Assembly (NCBI GenBank): GCA_014843695.1
Contig: CM026397.1
Location: 34,416,596-34,480,595 of the forward strand
From: Archivesica marissinica
Lineage: Eukaryota; Mollusca; Bivalvia; Venerida; Vesicomyidae
Length of the DNA: 64,000 nucleotides
Direction of reading: 5' to 3'
This document shows, piece after piece, positions 23,686-37,300 of this stretch (its first letter is position 1; every line of letters begins with the position of its first letter). The position numbers and the translations under genes are program-made. Below the pieces are notes generated by a model. The model saw only the letters and a program-made list of their open reading frames with translations, was not told the origin of the DNA and ran no database searches.

Positions 23686-23916
23686 TTAACCCATTCAATG
23701 CACATGGACTGGTCCATGATATTCATAAACCAATAAATGAATCAGAAAATCACATTTGGACAAGTTCATTTATCAAAATGGGTAATTATGTCTAAAAATA
23801 GTCATATCACTGGCAAAAAGTGCAGATCCTGATGAGACGGCTCGACACGAGCCGGCTCATCTGGATCTACACTTTTTGTAAGCCTATTTAGATGTCTGTG
23901 GTGTTGAAAGGGTTAA
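23686..23916. mobile_element. TTAA-flanked MITE, CCCTTTCAACACC family
   Basis: Inverted copy of 4579-4800: starts ttaacccattcaatgca, ends ggtgttgaaagggttaa. The internal gtgcagatcctgatgagac is shared. Confidence 0.85.
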
Positions 23917-24043
23917 TGTGGGTAGTCAATGGTAGTGGCCGTTGGAATGGATGGAGCAGGTTATTTCCTGAAGAACCCGCTGCATGTGCCCATTGCCTTC
24001 TCATCACCCAATCTATGCAAAAACTGCTGGCAATAGTACCCAA

Positions 24044-24273
24044 TTAATCATTTGCCTACTGAGTAAATAAAATCACATTTGCAAACAACATAGATCCAGA
24101 TCAGCCGCATACGCCTCGTCTGATCAGGATCTATGTTGTTTACTATTCAGCCAAATGTTTTAGCTCCACTATCCGAATAGCAAACAGCATAGAGCCTGAT
24201 CAGATGGCACAGAACCTGGCTCTATGCTGTTTGCAAAAGTGATTTTATCTGTTGCTAGTATGTAAAGGGTTAA
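24044..24273. mobile_element. TTAA-flanked fold-back MITE, TTTGCAAACA family
   Basis: Outer TTAA on both sides. Ends pair as aataaaatcacatttgcaaa and tttgcaaaagtgattttatc, with a second inner pair (catagatccagatcag, ctgatcaggatctatg). Confidence 0.8.
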
Positions 24274-24645
24274 ACTCGCCCAATGCTCAGTTAAGTCAGG
24301 AATATTCGGTCACAGCCACATATTGAAACCGGAACGCCTGCACCGTAATCCAACATGTTAACTACTTCATCACAAAGACCCATAAAAGCGATTTACTCAG
24401 ATTCTATTCTAGTGGAGATTTCAAATTTATATTTTAAATTGATAAATTATGTTTCCCATTCTCTTTGTGTGAAAATCATTTTGCACAATTCCCAAAGTTA
24501 ATATAGAAATTATATAGACAAAACCCACATTTCAACCTGCTTCATAACGTAAATAGTGAAATTATAGAAATTGAAACAGTTAAATTGACATTCTAAATCA
24601 CATTGGCTCCTAACCACCTAAGATATGACCACCTCCAACCAAGCA
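24274..24645. other. Intergenic, no gene seen
   Basis: Unique AT-rich sequence without supported exons. Confidence 0.5.
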
Positions 24646-24746
24646 GACGACATAGAATGTGTAGAGCTTGAGCCGACGTAGAATGTGTAGAGCTTGAGCC
24701 GACGTAGAATGTGTAGAGCTTGAGCCGACGTAGAATGTGTAGAGGT
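24646..24746. repeat. 26-bp array, four copies
   Basis: gaatgtgtagagcttgagcc gacgta in tandem; a further piece of the unit follows the SINE2 insertion at 25014. Confidence 0.9.
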
Positions 24747-24750
24747 TATT

Positions 24751-25011
24751 GTTATATTTCGGGTTGTACGCCTGCATCAGCACCATTTTTGGGCTATATC
24801 GCCGGCGGGCAGTTTACCTAACAACACCTTTCCTGGGCAGGCTCCAGCGGTTAACCAGTACTTGGGTGCACCAACCTCCGTAAGAAACTGCTAACTTTTT
24901 CATATAAATGAAACACGGTCTGAGCGGGGATCGAACCCGTGACCATCAGTGATGATAGGTTACAGTGGTATACAAGTCAGCGACCTTAACCACTCGACCA
25001 CGGAGGCGGAC
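24751..25011 (-). mobile_element. SINE2, full length, inside the 26-bp array
   Basis: From gttatatttcgggttgtacg to accacggaggcggac. gaatgtgtagag lies on both sides, as expected for insertion into the array. Confidence 0.9.
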
Positions 25012-25354
25012 TGGAATGTGTAGAGCTTGAGGACTCAGTGTATCTATGTTCTACACCTGAACTCAAATTACTGTAGAACACTATTTAATACTGTGTCCGA
25101 ATGAGAGGTTCTATCCGTAAATGTGTCAACATTTTGAAAGTCCATACAATTAGCAATATACACAGTCGCCATTATTTTTCGTGACACATCACAGATGAGA
25201 GAATTCAAAACTCCGAGAATTAAAAGGAAATGTTCAAAATCGCGAAATAAAATGTTCGCGAAATAATACTGTCTTACAGTAGCGAGACAACTCAGGGCTA
25301 CGACATCCTCCAAATTGCGCTCTAAAACTTCAGCCATGGTATAACTTTTTTTTT
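25012..25354. other. Intergenic, weak minus-strand frame
   Basis: Minus-strand open frame 25068-25337 (starts MAEVLERNLEDVVALSCLAT) begins just beside SINE4. It has no recognised domain and is probably not a gene. Confidence 0.25.
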
Positions 25355-25572
25355 AAACTTTATTTTACAACGCTTGCGAAGTAAGTTTTAAGAACTTATA
25401 TTAATCAAACATAAATGTGGTCATTCGTGTGGGAGGAAACCGGAGTACCCAGAGAAACCAACCTGTCCAATTTGGCGACCACCGTACTATCTCACATACT
25501 TCCCGGTCCGAGGATTGAACCAGGGTTACATTAGTGAGAAGTGAGCACGCTAACCACTGCGCTAATCGGACA
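25355..25572 (-). mobile_element. SINE4
   Basis: Tail (actttattttacaacgcttg) to tRNA-like head (aaccactgcgctaatcggac; the A-box-like tagcgcagtggttagcg reads on the minus strand). Confidence 0.85.
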
Positions 25573-26325
25573 GCCTTGAACTAGGTATACCATCATAGTA
25601 TTGCAGTCCAATCTAAATCTGGTCCAATCTCCTAACAGTAAATATGGTAGTAGATAATAGAGACATTCTAACTTCGGAATCATGACCAGTTTAATTAAAT
25701 CCAAATTGTTGCCAAAATTGGCAAAAACTTTCCGCCTAGTTGGAGCTATTTTCTTAAAGTCAATTATTCCGATCAAGAAAAAATATATAAAAATGTGAAT
25801 CAAGCAACGCAGGGAAAACAAAACAAAAAGAATTTTTCAATTATTTTAAAATAGTAGTAGAATGCTTGCAGCCGCTGGGATATCTGGCATAGACATGGGG
25901 CTCTGCATGCAAGCAAAGAATTAACCCCAACAGAACATTATATACCATGGATTATAATTATATAGATGAAATGAGTTTTCAATCAAACTAGAATAATTAT
26001 TTTGGAGAATTTGAGAAACACAAATGTCTACTCCATGTATTCTGTTTCAGGTGCATTGATTGGGATGCAGGATAATTGCCAGGTCAAGGTCAGGGGTACG
26101 TAGCTAGCGATTATGAACTTGCAGGCCCTAGTAAATTGAGCACTGAAGATGCGAGGTTGCTAGAGGGGTCTGGGGGCATATGGGGCATGCTCCCCCAATG
26201 AAAATTTGGAATCATGGAACGTCAATGGTACATTTTAATGTAAATTTCGTAAATAGTATTTTTCAAAATACAAATAGAGTCTAAAATTTGTTATACAGAG
26301 TTGAAATGTCACATTAACTACAAAA
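25573..26325. other. Intergenic, no gene seen
   Basis: Unique AT-rich sequence, no supported exon. Confidence 0.5.
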
Positions 26326-27120
26326 CATGTACATATCAAATAGATGATTGCGTGGTGAGAGGTCTTTACGCGTCTGTAAGATAATATAGAAAACATGTAC
26401 ATATCAAATACTAGATGATTGCGTGGTGTCTTTACGTGTCTGTAAGATAATATGGAAAACATGTACATATCAAATACTAGATGATTGCGTGGTGTCTTTA
26501 CGTGTCTGTAAGATAATATGGAAAACATGTACATATCAAATACTAGATGATTGCGTGGTGTCTTTACGTGTCTGTAAGATAATATGGAAAACATGTACAT
26601 ATCAAATACTAGATGATTGCGTGGTGTCTTTACGTGTCTGTAAGATAATATGGAAAACATGTACATATCAAATACTAGATGATTGCGTGGTGTCTTTACG
26701 TGTCTGTAAGATAATATGGAAAACATGTACATATCAAATACTAGATGATTGCGTGGTGTCTTTACGTGTCTGTAAGATAATATGGAAAACATGTACATAT
26801 CAAATACTAGATGATTGCGTGGTGTCTTTACGTGTCTGTAAGATAATATGGAAAACATGTACATATCAAATAGATGATTGCGTGGTGAGAGGTCTTTACG
26901 TGTCTGTAAGACAAAATGGAAAACATGTACATATCAAATACTAGATGATTGCGTGGTGAGAGGTCTTTACGTGTCTGTAAGACAGTATGGAAAACATGTA
27001 CATATCAAATAGATGATTGCGTGGTGAGAGGTCTTTACGTGTCTGTAAGACAGTATGGAAAACATGTACATATCAAATAGATGATTGCGTGGTGAGAGGT
27101 CTTTACGTGTAAGACAATAT
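26326..27120. repeat. 66-bp array with 60-71-bp variants
   Basis: About twelve copies of a unit containing aacatgtacatatcaaatac and gtctttacgtgtctgtaaga. Central copies are almost identical; those at both ends carry gagag after ggt and lack tacta, a sign of recent central expansion. Confidence 0.95.
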
Positions 27121-27218
27121 GGAAAAGAACATGATATATGAATGTCACATTAACTACACAATATGTACATACCAAATAGATGATTGCGTGGTGAGAGGTC
27201 TTTAAGTGTCTGTAAGAC

Positions 27219-27454
27219 GTGGAAGTCGTGATAGTGCAGTGGCTGTGCGTTCGCTTCAGGTGCGAAAGGTCCGGAGTTCGAGCCCCACTGGAGCCGTTAC
27301 GATTGTGCCCTTAGGCAAGGCATTTAAATTTCACATTGCCTCCTCTCTCCTTCATGGCGATGGATTCCATCAGGAATGAGGTCTCGAGAGTGATTAATAT
27401 AAGTGGAAAGAACTTGTTTCGCAATCGAGCTAAAATAAATTTGTATAAAAAAAA
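27219..27454 (+). mobile_element. SINE1, full length
   Basis: Head gtggaagtcgtgatagtgca, B-box-like ggagttcgagccccactgg, tail ending aaataaatttgtataaaa. Inserted into a remnant of the 66-bp array. Confidence 0.9.
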
Positions 27455-28218
27455 GACAATATGGAAAAGAACATGATATATGGATGCCATTTTCAATTGA
27501 AGACAATGTTCTCCCTATTTGATGACACATCTCGGTAAACAGCCGAATTTGGCATCACCGTCACAAACACCGTCCCAAACACCGTCACAAACACCGTCAC
27601 AAACATGGCATTTCAGACCTGGATCAGGATACGACGGACCTCCTCAACTCGTCATTCTGATGTGAAATGCTACATGATTTTAACTTTCATAAACATCATA
27701 AAGTATGATACGCAGAGGCCTGTTCATTTCTAATATAACTGCAATAAGCTTACGGTTTGGAGAAAACGGCAGAAATATGAATTTGACTTCAACGTTGTGT
27801 TGAATGTATGTGATCTCCAACCAAGTGGACAACCCAACTCTTTGTCATACCCAGCGCCACCCCCACCCCCATATAGTTTTTATTGCATTTTCAGGTTTTA
27901 GATTTTGCAAACAAAATATTCTTGTACACTCTGCAGGCCAGTCCTTCAGCTCCGTATAATAGCTTTGTGCCTGCCAGTGACCGTGACCCACTTATGTACA
28001 CAATGTTTAACACATTATTGAGCAGAAATAATGTGTAAATTGAAATACCTGTGGCCTTGACCTTTGACATACTGATCTCAAAATCATAAAGCTTCATCTA
28101 CTGACAAGACCGACATACCTACAATTTTGAAAATGTATGTGGGTGATACGAGTATCAAGCTATGAAGCGGAACATGATCGTTTTGGGGAGGGGGAGGTAA
28201 AGTCATAGAGTCACAGTT
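27455..28218. other. Intergenic, no gene seen
   Basis: Four short copies of cgtcacaaacac near 27558-27605. No supported exon. Confidence 0.5.
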
Positions 28219-28365
28219 GAGGAAGACCGTGGGTGTCGCCAGAAGCTGTATTGCAGGAACTGACGGTCACCCGGGTAGAACCACCGACCTACCGCCAAGC
28301 CAGCAGGATAGCTTCCCCACATGAAATAATTTGACACCCCAAGTGGGATTCGAACCTACAGCGGT
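28219..28365 (-). mobile_element. SINE5, partial
   Basis: On the minus strand: aggttcgaatcccacttggg followed by ggtggttctacccgggtgac, matching the plus-strand copy at 34411-34620. Its tRNA-like head merges into the 23-bp array. Confidence 0.8.
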
Positions 28366-29228
28366 GGTAGCAACGAACCTACAGCGGTGGTAGCAACGAA
28401 CCTACAGCGGTGGTAGCAACGAACCTACAGCGGTGGTAGCAACGAACCTACAGCGGTAGCGGTGGTAGCAACGAACCTACAGCGGTGGTAGCAACGAACC
28501 TACAGCGGTGGTAGCAACGAACCTACAGCGGTGGTAGCAACGAACCTACAGCGGTGGTAGCAACGAACCTACAGCGGTGGTAGCAACGAACCTACAGCGG
28601 TGGTAGCAACGAACCTACAGCGGTGGTAGCAACGAACCTACAGCGGTGGTAGCAACGAACCTACAGCGGTAAGCGGTGGTAGCAACGAACCTACAGCGGT
28701 GGTAGCAACGAACCTACAGCGGTGGTAGCAACGAACCTACAGCGGTGTAGCAACGAACCTACAGCGGTGGTAGCAACGAACCTACAGCGGTGGTAGCAAC
28801 GAACCTACAGCGGTAGCGGTGGTAACGAACCTACAGCGGTGGTAGCAACGAACCTACAGCGGTGGTAGCAACGAACCTACAGCGGTAGCGGTGGTAGCAA
28901 CGAACCTACAGCGGTAGCGGTGGTAGCAACGAACCTACAGCGGTGGTAGCAACGAACCTACAGCGGTGGTAGCAACGAACCTACAGCGGTGGTAGCAACG
29001 AACCTACAGCGGTAGCGGTGGTAAAGAACCTACAGCGGTGGTAGCAACGAACCTACAGCGGTGGTAGCAACGAACCTACAGCGGTGGTAGCAACGAACCT
29101 ACAGCGGTGGTAGCAACGAACCTACAGCGGTGGTAGCAACGAACCTACAGCGGTGGTAGCAACGAACCTACAGCGGTGGTAGCAACGAACCTACAGCGGT
29201 GGTAGCAACGAACCTACAGCGGTGGTAG
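28355..29228. repeat. 23-bp array seeded by the SINE5 tRNA head
   Basis: About 38 copies of gaacctacagcggtggtagc aac. The first unit is the T-arm and anticodon-arm side of the adjacent SINE5 (…gattcgaacctacagcggtg). Some units gain gcggta or lose gtagcaac. The array enters the N gap. Confidence 0.95.
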
Positions 29229-30228
29229 NNNNNNNNNNNNNNNNNNNNNNNNNNNNNNNNNNNNNNNNNNNNNNNNNNNNNNNNNNNNNNNNNNNNNNNN
29301 NNNNNNNNNNNNNNNNNNNNNNNNNNNNNNNNNNNNNNNNNNNNNNNNNNNNNNNNNNNNNNNNNNNNNNNNNNNNNNNNNNNNNNNNNNNNNNNNNNNN
29401 NNNNNNNNNNNNNNNNNNNNNNNNNNNNNNNNNNNNNNNNNNNNNNNNNNNNNNNNNNNNNNNNNNNNNNNNNNNNNNNNNNNNNNNNNNNNNNNNNNNN
29501 NNNNNNNNNNNNNNNNNNNNNNNNNNNNNNNNNNNNNNNNNNNNNNNNNNNNNNNNNNNNNNNNNNNNNNNNNNNNNNNNNNNNNNNNNNNNNNNNNNNN
29601 NNNNNNNNNNNNNNNNNNNNNNNNNNNNNNNNNNNNNNNNNNNNNNNNNNNNNNNNNNNNNNNNNNNNNNNNNNNNNNNNNNNNNNNNNNNNNNNNNNNN
29701 NNNNNNNNNNNNNNNNNNNNNNNNNNNNNNNNNNNNNNNNNNNNNNNNNNNNNNNNNNNNNNNNNNNNNNNNNNNNNNNNNNNNNNNNNNNNNNNNNNNN
29801 NNNNNNNNNNNNNNNNNNNNNNNNNNNNNNNNNNNNNNNNNNNNNNNNNNNNNNNNNNNNNNNNNNNNNNNNNNNNNNNNNNNNNNNNNNNNNNNNNNNN
29901 NNNNNNNNNNNNNNNNNNNNNNNNNNNNNNNNNNNNNNNNNNNNNNNNNNNNNNNNNNNNNNNNNNNNNNNNNNNNNNNNNNNNNNNNNNNNNNNNNNNN
30001 NNNNNNNNNNNNNNNNNNNNNNNNNNNNNNNNNNNNNNNNNNNNNNNNNNNNNNNNNNNNNNNNNNNNNNNNNNNNNNNNNNNNNNNNNNNNNNNNNNNN
30101 NNNNNNNNNNNNNNNNNNNNNNNNNNNNNNNNNNNNNNNNNNNNNNNNNNNNNNNNNNNNNNNNNNNNNNNNNNNNNNNNNNNNNNNNNNNNNNNNNNNN
30201 NNNNNNNNNNNNNNNNNNNNNNNNNNNN
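29229..30228. other. Assembly gap, 1000 N
   Basis: Exactly 1000 N joins two unrelated arrays (23-bp and 42-bp). The round size implies the true length is unknown. Confidence 0.99.
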
Positions 30229-33200
30229 ACAGTCTTAAAACAGTAGCTATATATATCGCATTAATTAAACACAGTCTTAAAACAGTAGCTATATATATTG
30301 CATTAATTAAATACAGTCTTAGAACAGTAGCTATATATATCGCATTGATTAAACACAGTCTTAAAACAGTAGCTATATATATCGCATTAATTAAATACAG
30401 TCTTAAAACAGTAGCTATATATATCGCATTAATTAAACACAGTCTTAAAACAGTAGCTATATATATCGCATTAATTAAATACAGTCTTAAAACAGTAGCT
30501 ATATATATCGCATTAATTAAATACAGTCTTAAAACAGTAGCTATATATCGCATTAATTAAATACAGTCTTAAAACAGTAGCTATATATATCGCATTAAGT
30601 CTTATAACAGTAGCTATACATATCGCATTAATTAAACACAGTCTTAAAACAGTAGCTATATATATCGCATTAATTAAACACAGTCTTAAAACAATAGCTA
30701 TATATATTGCATTAATTAAATACAGTCTTAAAACAGTAGCTATATATATCGCATTAATTAAATACAGTCTTAAAACAGTAGCTATATATATCGCATTAAT
30801 TAAATACAGTCTTAAAACAGTAGCTATATATATCGCATTAATTAAATACAGTCTTAAAACAGTAGCTATATATATCGCATTAATTAAACACAGTCTTAAA
30901 ACAGTAGCTATATATATCGCATTAATTAAACACAGTCTTAAAACAGTAGCTATATATATTGCATTAATTAAATACAGTCTTAAAACAGTAGCTATATATA
31001 TCGCATTAATTAAATACAGTCTTAAAACAGTAGCTATATATATCGCATTAATTAAATACAGTCTTAAAACAGTAGCTATATATATCGCATTAATTAAACA
31101 CAGTCTTAAAACAGTAGCTATATATATCGCATTAATTAAACACAGTCTTATAACAGTAGCTATATTTATCGCATTAATTAAACACAGTCTTAAAACAGTA
31201 GCTATATATATCGCATTAATTAAATACAGTCTTAAAACAGTAGCTATATATATCGCATTAATTAAACACAGTCTTATAACAGTAGCTATATATATCGCAT
31301 TAATTAAATACAGTCTTAAAACAGTAGCTATATATATCGCATTAATTAAATACAGTCTTAAAACAGTAGCTATATATATCCCATTAATTAAATACCGTCT
31401 TAAAACAGTAGCTATATATATTGCATTAATTAAATACAGTCTTAAAACCATAGCTATATATATTGCATTAATTAAATACAGTCCTAAAACAGTAGCTATA
31501 GATATCGCATTAATTAAACACAGTCTTAAAACAGTAGCTATTTATATCGCATTAATTAAACACAGTCTTAAAACAGTAGCTATATATATATCGCATTGAT
31601 TAAGCACAGTCTTAAAACAGTAGCTATATATATCGCATTAATTAAACACAGTCTTAAAACAGTAGCTATAGATATCGCATTAATTAAACACAGTCTTAAA
31701 ACAGTAGCTATATATATTGCATTAATTAAACACAGTCTTAAAACAGTAGCTATACATATTGCATTAATTAAATACAGTCTTAGAACAGTAGCTATATATA
31801 TCGCATTGATTAAACACAGTCTTAAAACAGTAGCTATATATATCGCATTAATTAAACACAGTCTTAAAACAGTAGCTATAGATATCGCATTAATTAAACA
31901 CAGTCTTAAAACAGTAGCTATATATATCGCATTAATTAAACACAGTCTTAAAACAGTAGCTATACATATTGCATTAATTAAATACAGTCTTAGAACAGTA
32001 GCTATATATATCGCATTGATTAAACACAGTCTTAAAACAGTAGCTATATATATCGCATTAATTAAATACAGTCTTAAAACAGTAGCTATATATATCGCAT
32101 TAATTAAACACAGTCTTAAAACAGTAGCTATATATATCGCATTAATTAAATACAGTCTTATAACAGTAGCTATATATATCGCATTAATTAAACACAGTCT
32201 TAAAACAGTAGCTATATATATCGCATTAATTAAATACAGTCTTAAAACAGTAGCTATATATATCGCATTAATTAAACACAGTCTTAAAACAGTAGCTATA
32301 TATATCGCATTAATTAAATACAGTCTTAAAACAGTAGCTATATATATCGCATTAATTAAACACAGTCTTAAAACAGTAGCTATATATATCGCATTAATTA
32401 AATACAGTCTTAAAACAGTAGCTATATATATCGCATTAATTAAACACAGTCTTAAAACAGTAGCTATATATATCGCATTAATTAAATACAGTCTTAAAAC
32501 AGTAGCTATATATATCGCATTAATTAAACACAGTCTTAAAACAGTAGCTATATATATCGCATTAATTAAACACAGTCTTAAAACAGTAGCTATATATATC
32601 GCATTAATTAAATACAGTCTTAAAACAGTAGCTATATATATCGCATTAATTAAACACAGTCTTAAAACAGTAGCTATATATATCGCATTAATTAAATACA
32701 GTCTTAAAACAGTAGCTATATATATCGCATTAATTAAATACAGTCTTAAAACAGTAGCTATATATATCGCATTAATTAAATACAGTCTTAAAACAGTAGC
32801 TATATATATCGCATTAATTAAATACAGTCTTAAAACAGTAGCTATATATATCGCATTAATTAAACACAGTCTTAAAACAGTAGCTATATATATCGCATTA
32901 ATTAAACACAGTCTTAAAACAGTAGCTATATATATCGCATTAATTAAACACAGTCTTATAACAGTAGCTATATATATCGCATTAATTAAACACAGTCTTA
33001 AAACAGTAGCTATATATATCGCATTAATTAAATACAGTCTTAAAACAGTAGCTATATATATCGCATTAATTAAATACAGTCTTAAAACAGTAGCTATATA
33101 TATCGCATTAATTAAACACAGTCTTAAAACAGTAGCTATATATATCGCATTAATTAAATACAGTCTTAAAACAGTAGCTATATATATCGCATTAATTAAA

Positions 33201-33868
33201 TACAGTCTTAAACAGTAGCTATATATATCGCATTAATTAAATACAGTCTTAAAACAGTAGCTATATATATCGCATTAATTAAATACAGTCTTAAAACAGT
33301 AGCTATATATATCGCATTAATTAAATACAGTCTTAAAACAGTAGCTATATATATCGCATTAATTAAATACAGTCTTAAAACAGTAGCTATATATATTGCA
33401 TTAATTAAATACAGTCTTAAAACAGTAGCTATATATATCGCATTAATTAAATACAGTCTTAAAACAGTAGCTATATATATCGCATTAATTAAACACAGTC
33501 TTAAAACAGTAGCTATATATATCGCATTAATTAAATACAGTCTTAAAACAGTAGCTATACATATCGCATTAATTAAATACAGTCTTAAAACAGTAGCTAT
33601 ATATATCGCATTAATTAAACACAGTCTTATAACAGTAGCTATATATATCGCATTAATTAAATACAGTCTTAAAACAGTAGCTATATATATCGCATTAATT
33701 AAACACAGTCTTAAAACAGTAGCTATATATATCGCATTAATTAAATACAGTCTTATAACAGTAGCTATATATATCGCATTAATTAAACACAGTCTTAAAA
33801 CAGTGCTATATATATCGCATTAATTAAATACAGTCTTATAACACTAGCTATATATATCTCATTAATTA
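30229..33868. repeat. 42-bp array
   Basis: About 86 copies of acagtcttaaaacagtagct atatatatcgcattaattaaay. The last base alternates between c- and t-forms (aaac/aaat), partly in a two-unit pattern near 32060-32530. Being 14 codons long, the unit leaves a 540-codon open frame that is not a protein. Confidence 0.97.
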
Positions 33869-33887
33869 AATATACAATGTACATATA

Positions 33888-33996
33888 AAGCACCGGCACT
33901 AGACCTCGGTTTAAAATCCCATCTGAAAGACCTAATATTATTAGGGTCAGATGGGGGATCCAAGCTGTGATCCCTTGTTAACCACTGGACTACTGG
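33888..33996 (-). mobile_element. SINE3, truncated
   Basis: Matches the body of SINE3 (cactagacctcggttta, cccatctgaaaga, attagggtcagatggggga) and a degraded tRNA head. Confidence 0.8.
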
Positions 33997-34287
33997 CATG
34001 TGCCAACGATTTGAAACAAACAAGTAGAAATAGTGATTTACATGGCCACCAAACAATATGATACAATGATGAAACATTTATGATATAATATTGTTTTTAT
34101 AATAGTGATATTTAAATGGCTAATTATAAAGAAATAGCATTTAATTTACAGAAAATCGATTTACTTATCTGATTAAGACAGTTAATTAAACATTGTAATA
34201 GGTCACTGAAAGTACTTCCCCCGGGACAATTAATCGTACTTTACTAATAGCGCACTGAAAAATCCCTCCGGACAGTTAATTAAGCAG

Positions 34288-34295
34288 TATATAGA
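34288..34295 (+). promoter_or_regulatory. TATA-like box of the large gene
   Basis: TATATAGA lies 52 bp before the ATG at 34347, so transcription would start near 34318-34325 with a very short 5' leader. The position is suitable; the assignment is inferred. Confidence 0.4.
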
Positions 34296-34346
34296 TAGAC
34301 CAGTTGAATTATTTTTTCATTACCAGTAAATCTGTGCCGAGTAAAT

Positions 34347-34377
34347 ATGGCAGCTGTATTGTCTTGCTGCTCTATCT
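34347..34377 (+). CDS. Exon 1: start of signal peptide
   Basis: ATG with A at -3 and G at +4. Ten codons plus one base, then donor T|gtaagt. Joined to exon 2 it completes a Phe codon and a continuous hydrophobic signal sequence, which is the main reason for choosing this start. Confidence 0.8.
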
Positions 34378-37300
34378 GTAAGTGTTATTTTCATATTGTT
34401 ATACGGTTCTCTCTGTGGCCTGGTGGTTGACTTCGAATCACTGCTGTATGTTCGAATCCCTCTTGGGTATCAAACTGGCTTGTGAAAGTTCAGAAGGTTG
34501 GTGGTTCTGCCCGGGTACCTGTCCGTGACTGAAATACTGCCCAGAGGGGCCTCCCTGGGTTTTCCTCCACCATAACAGCTGGAGAGTCACCATATCAACT
34601 ATGCTGTTGGTGCGACTTTAAAGCTTTTGATAAGGATCTATGTTGCTCAGACAACTTGCCCCCTTACAGACAATATTGACACCTTAGACCGACGTTATAC
34701 CGTCACCGCCATCGGGTCAGGAACACCTGACATCTTAGACCAATGTTCTACCGTCACCGCCATCGGGTCAGGTACACCTTAGACCAACGTTATGCTGTCA
34801 CCGCCTTCGGGTCCGGTACACCTTAGACCGACGTTATGCTGTCACCGCCTTCGGGTCAGGTACACCTTAGACCGACGTTATACCGTCACCGCCGTCGGGT
34901 CAGGTACATCTGACACCTTAGACCAACGTTATACCGTCACCGCCTTCGGGTCAGGTACACCTTAGACCGACATTATACTGACACCGCCTTCGGGTCAGGT
35001 ACACCTTAGACCGACGTTATGCTATCACCGCCTTCGGGTCAGGTACACCTTAGACCGACATTATACTGACACCGCCTTCGGGTCAGGTACACCTTAGACC
35101 GACGTTATACCGTCACCACCGTCGGGTCAGGTACATCTGACACCTTAGACCAACGTTATACCGTCACCGCCTTCGGGTCAGGTACACCTTAGACCGACGT
35201 TATGCTATCACCGCCTTCGGGTCAGGTACACCTTAGACCGATGTTATGCCGTCACCACCTTCATGTTAGGTACACTTTAGATCGACATTATGCTGTCACC
35301 ACCTTCGTGTTAGGTACACTTTAGATCGACATTATGCCGTCTTCGGGTCGAGTCTATATGACACAATAGACCAACAATACATCACTGTCACCGACGCTTA
35401 TTTGGATGTGATGTGGTTTCCGTGTTTAAGAGTGTTGTGGAGGAGAGGTAGATACGAAGAGTGCATCTTTCCTGGGCAGGGCTCCAGCGGTTAACCAATA
35501 CTTGATGCACCAACCTCCGTTAGAAACTGCCAACGTTTTCATATAAAGACACGGTCTGAGGGGGGGGCTCGAACCCGTGACCATCAGTGATGATAGGTTA
35601 CAGTTGTATACAAGTCAACGACCTTTACCACTCGACCATGGAGGCGGACGATACATCTACCAGTTAGCAATCTCTTAGCAAGTAGCCCGATCCGACAGTT
35701 AAGATTGGAACATATCATCCCCTTCCGGTATAAGCAAGTAGCCCGATCCGACAGTTAAGATTGGAACATATCATCCCCTTCCGGTATATGGCATCATCCC
35801 ACTTGCCTGACTCTGTGTAACACGTTTGTGAGTAAACAGGAATGAAAACGCATTGGCGATATTTGTGTGTTTATACGTTTATTTATAGTCGCTACCGGTT
35901 GCCCATATGAGCGAAGCCTCCTGAAGAGATTAGTTATTTTAGGTTTTGGAGGATAGTGCATGATACAGACAGAGACCCATTCCAGAATATCCTAGTTTTT
36001 TTACGTGCATGGGCGATATTTTGTTGGTTGTTCCGCATATATAGAAAGGAGCCTCCGCTCGCAAAGAACGATATTCCAGGGTAGCAAATCGACATTACGA
36101 AGATAGGGAATACTACATTGGTCTGTAGGTCTAGTGTGAGATGTACCACGCCGAGTAGACCGTACTGACACATCTATAAACCGGCTATATGTTGCCATAT
36201 GTGATATATATATAGAACCCAAATATATGCGTGTATATATATACAGTAGTCCAGTGGTAACACGCTGGACTGGTAATCCAGGGATCGCAGGTTCGATTCA
36301 CCAGCTGACCATAATAAAATTAACAGTCTTTCAGATGGGACGGTAAACCGAGGTCTTGTGTCGGTGCTGTACACTGTGCACGTAAAAGAACCAGAGGAGA
36401 CTCTGGAATGGGGCTCTGTCTGTATCATTGCACTATCCTCCAAAAATCTAAAATGACTAATCTCTTCAAGAGGCGTCGCTCATATCGGCAACCGGTAGCG
36501 ACGATAAATAAACGTAAAACACACGATACTGTTGGTAGGATACCTTGTGATTCTATATATAGATGTATGGTCTGTTTCTATAATTACCATGATACTGTTG
36601 GTAGGATATCTCGTGATTCTATATATATATGTATGGTCTGTTTCTATAATTACCACGATACTGTTGGTAGGATATCTCGTGATTCTATATATAGATGTAT
36701 GGTCTGTTTCTATAAATACCACGATACTGTTGGTAGGATATCTCGTGATTCTATGTATAGATGTATGGTCTGTTGGTAGGATACCTTGTGATTCTATATA
36801 TAGATGTATGGTCTGTTTCTATAATTACCACGATACTGTTGGTAGGATACCTCGTGATTCTATATATAGATGTATGGTCTGTTTCTATGATTACCACGAT
36901 ACTGTTGGTAGATATACCTCGTGATTCTATATATAGATGTATGGTCTGTTTCTATAATTACCATGATACTGTTGGTAGGATACCTCGTGATTCTATATAT
37001 AGATGTATGGTCTGTTTCTATAATTACCACGATACTGTTGGTAGGATACCTCGTGATTCTATATATAGATGTATGGTCTGTTTCTATAATTACCACGATA
37101 CTGCTGTAGATATATTTCGTGATTCTATATATAGATGTATGGTCTGTTTCTATAATTACCACGATACTGTTGGTAGGATACCTCGTGATTCTATATATAG
37201 ATATATGGTCTGTTTCTGTAATTACCAAGATGCTGTTGGTAGGATACCTCGTGATTCTATATATAGATGTATGGTCTGTTTCTATTATTTCCACGATACT

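Noticed and set aside
31596..33218. 540-codon open frame
   Set aside because: It is only the 42-bp array read in a frame without stops; both strands are open and there is no protein-like variation.
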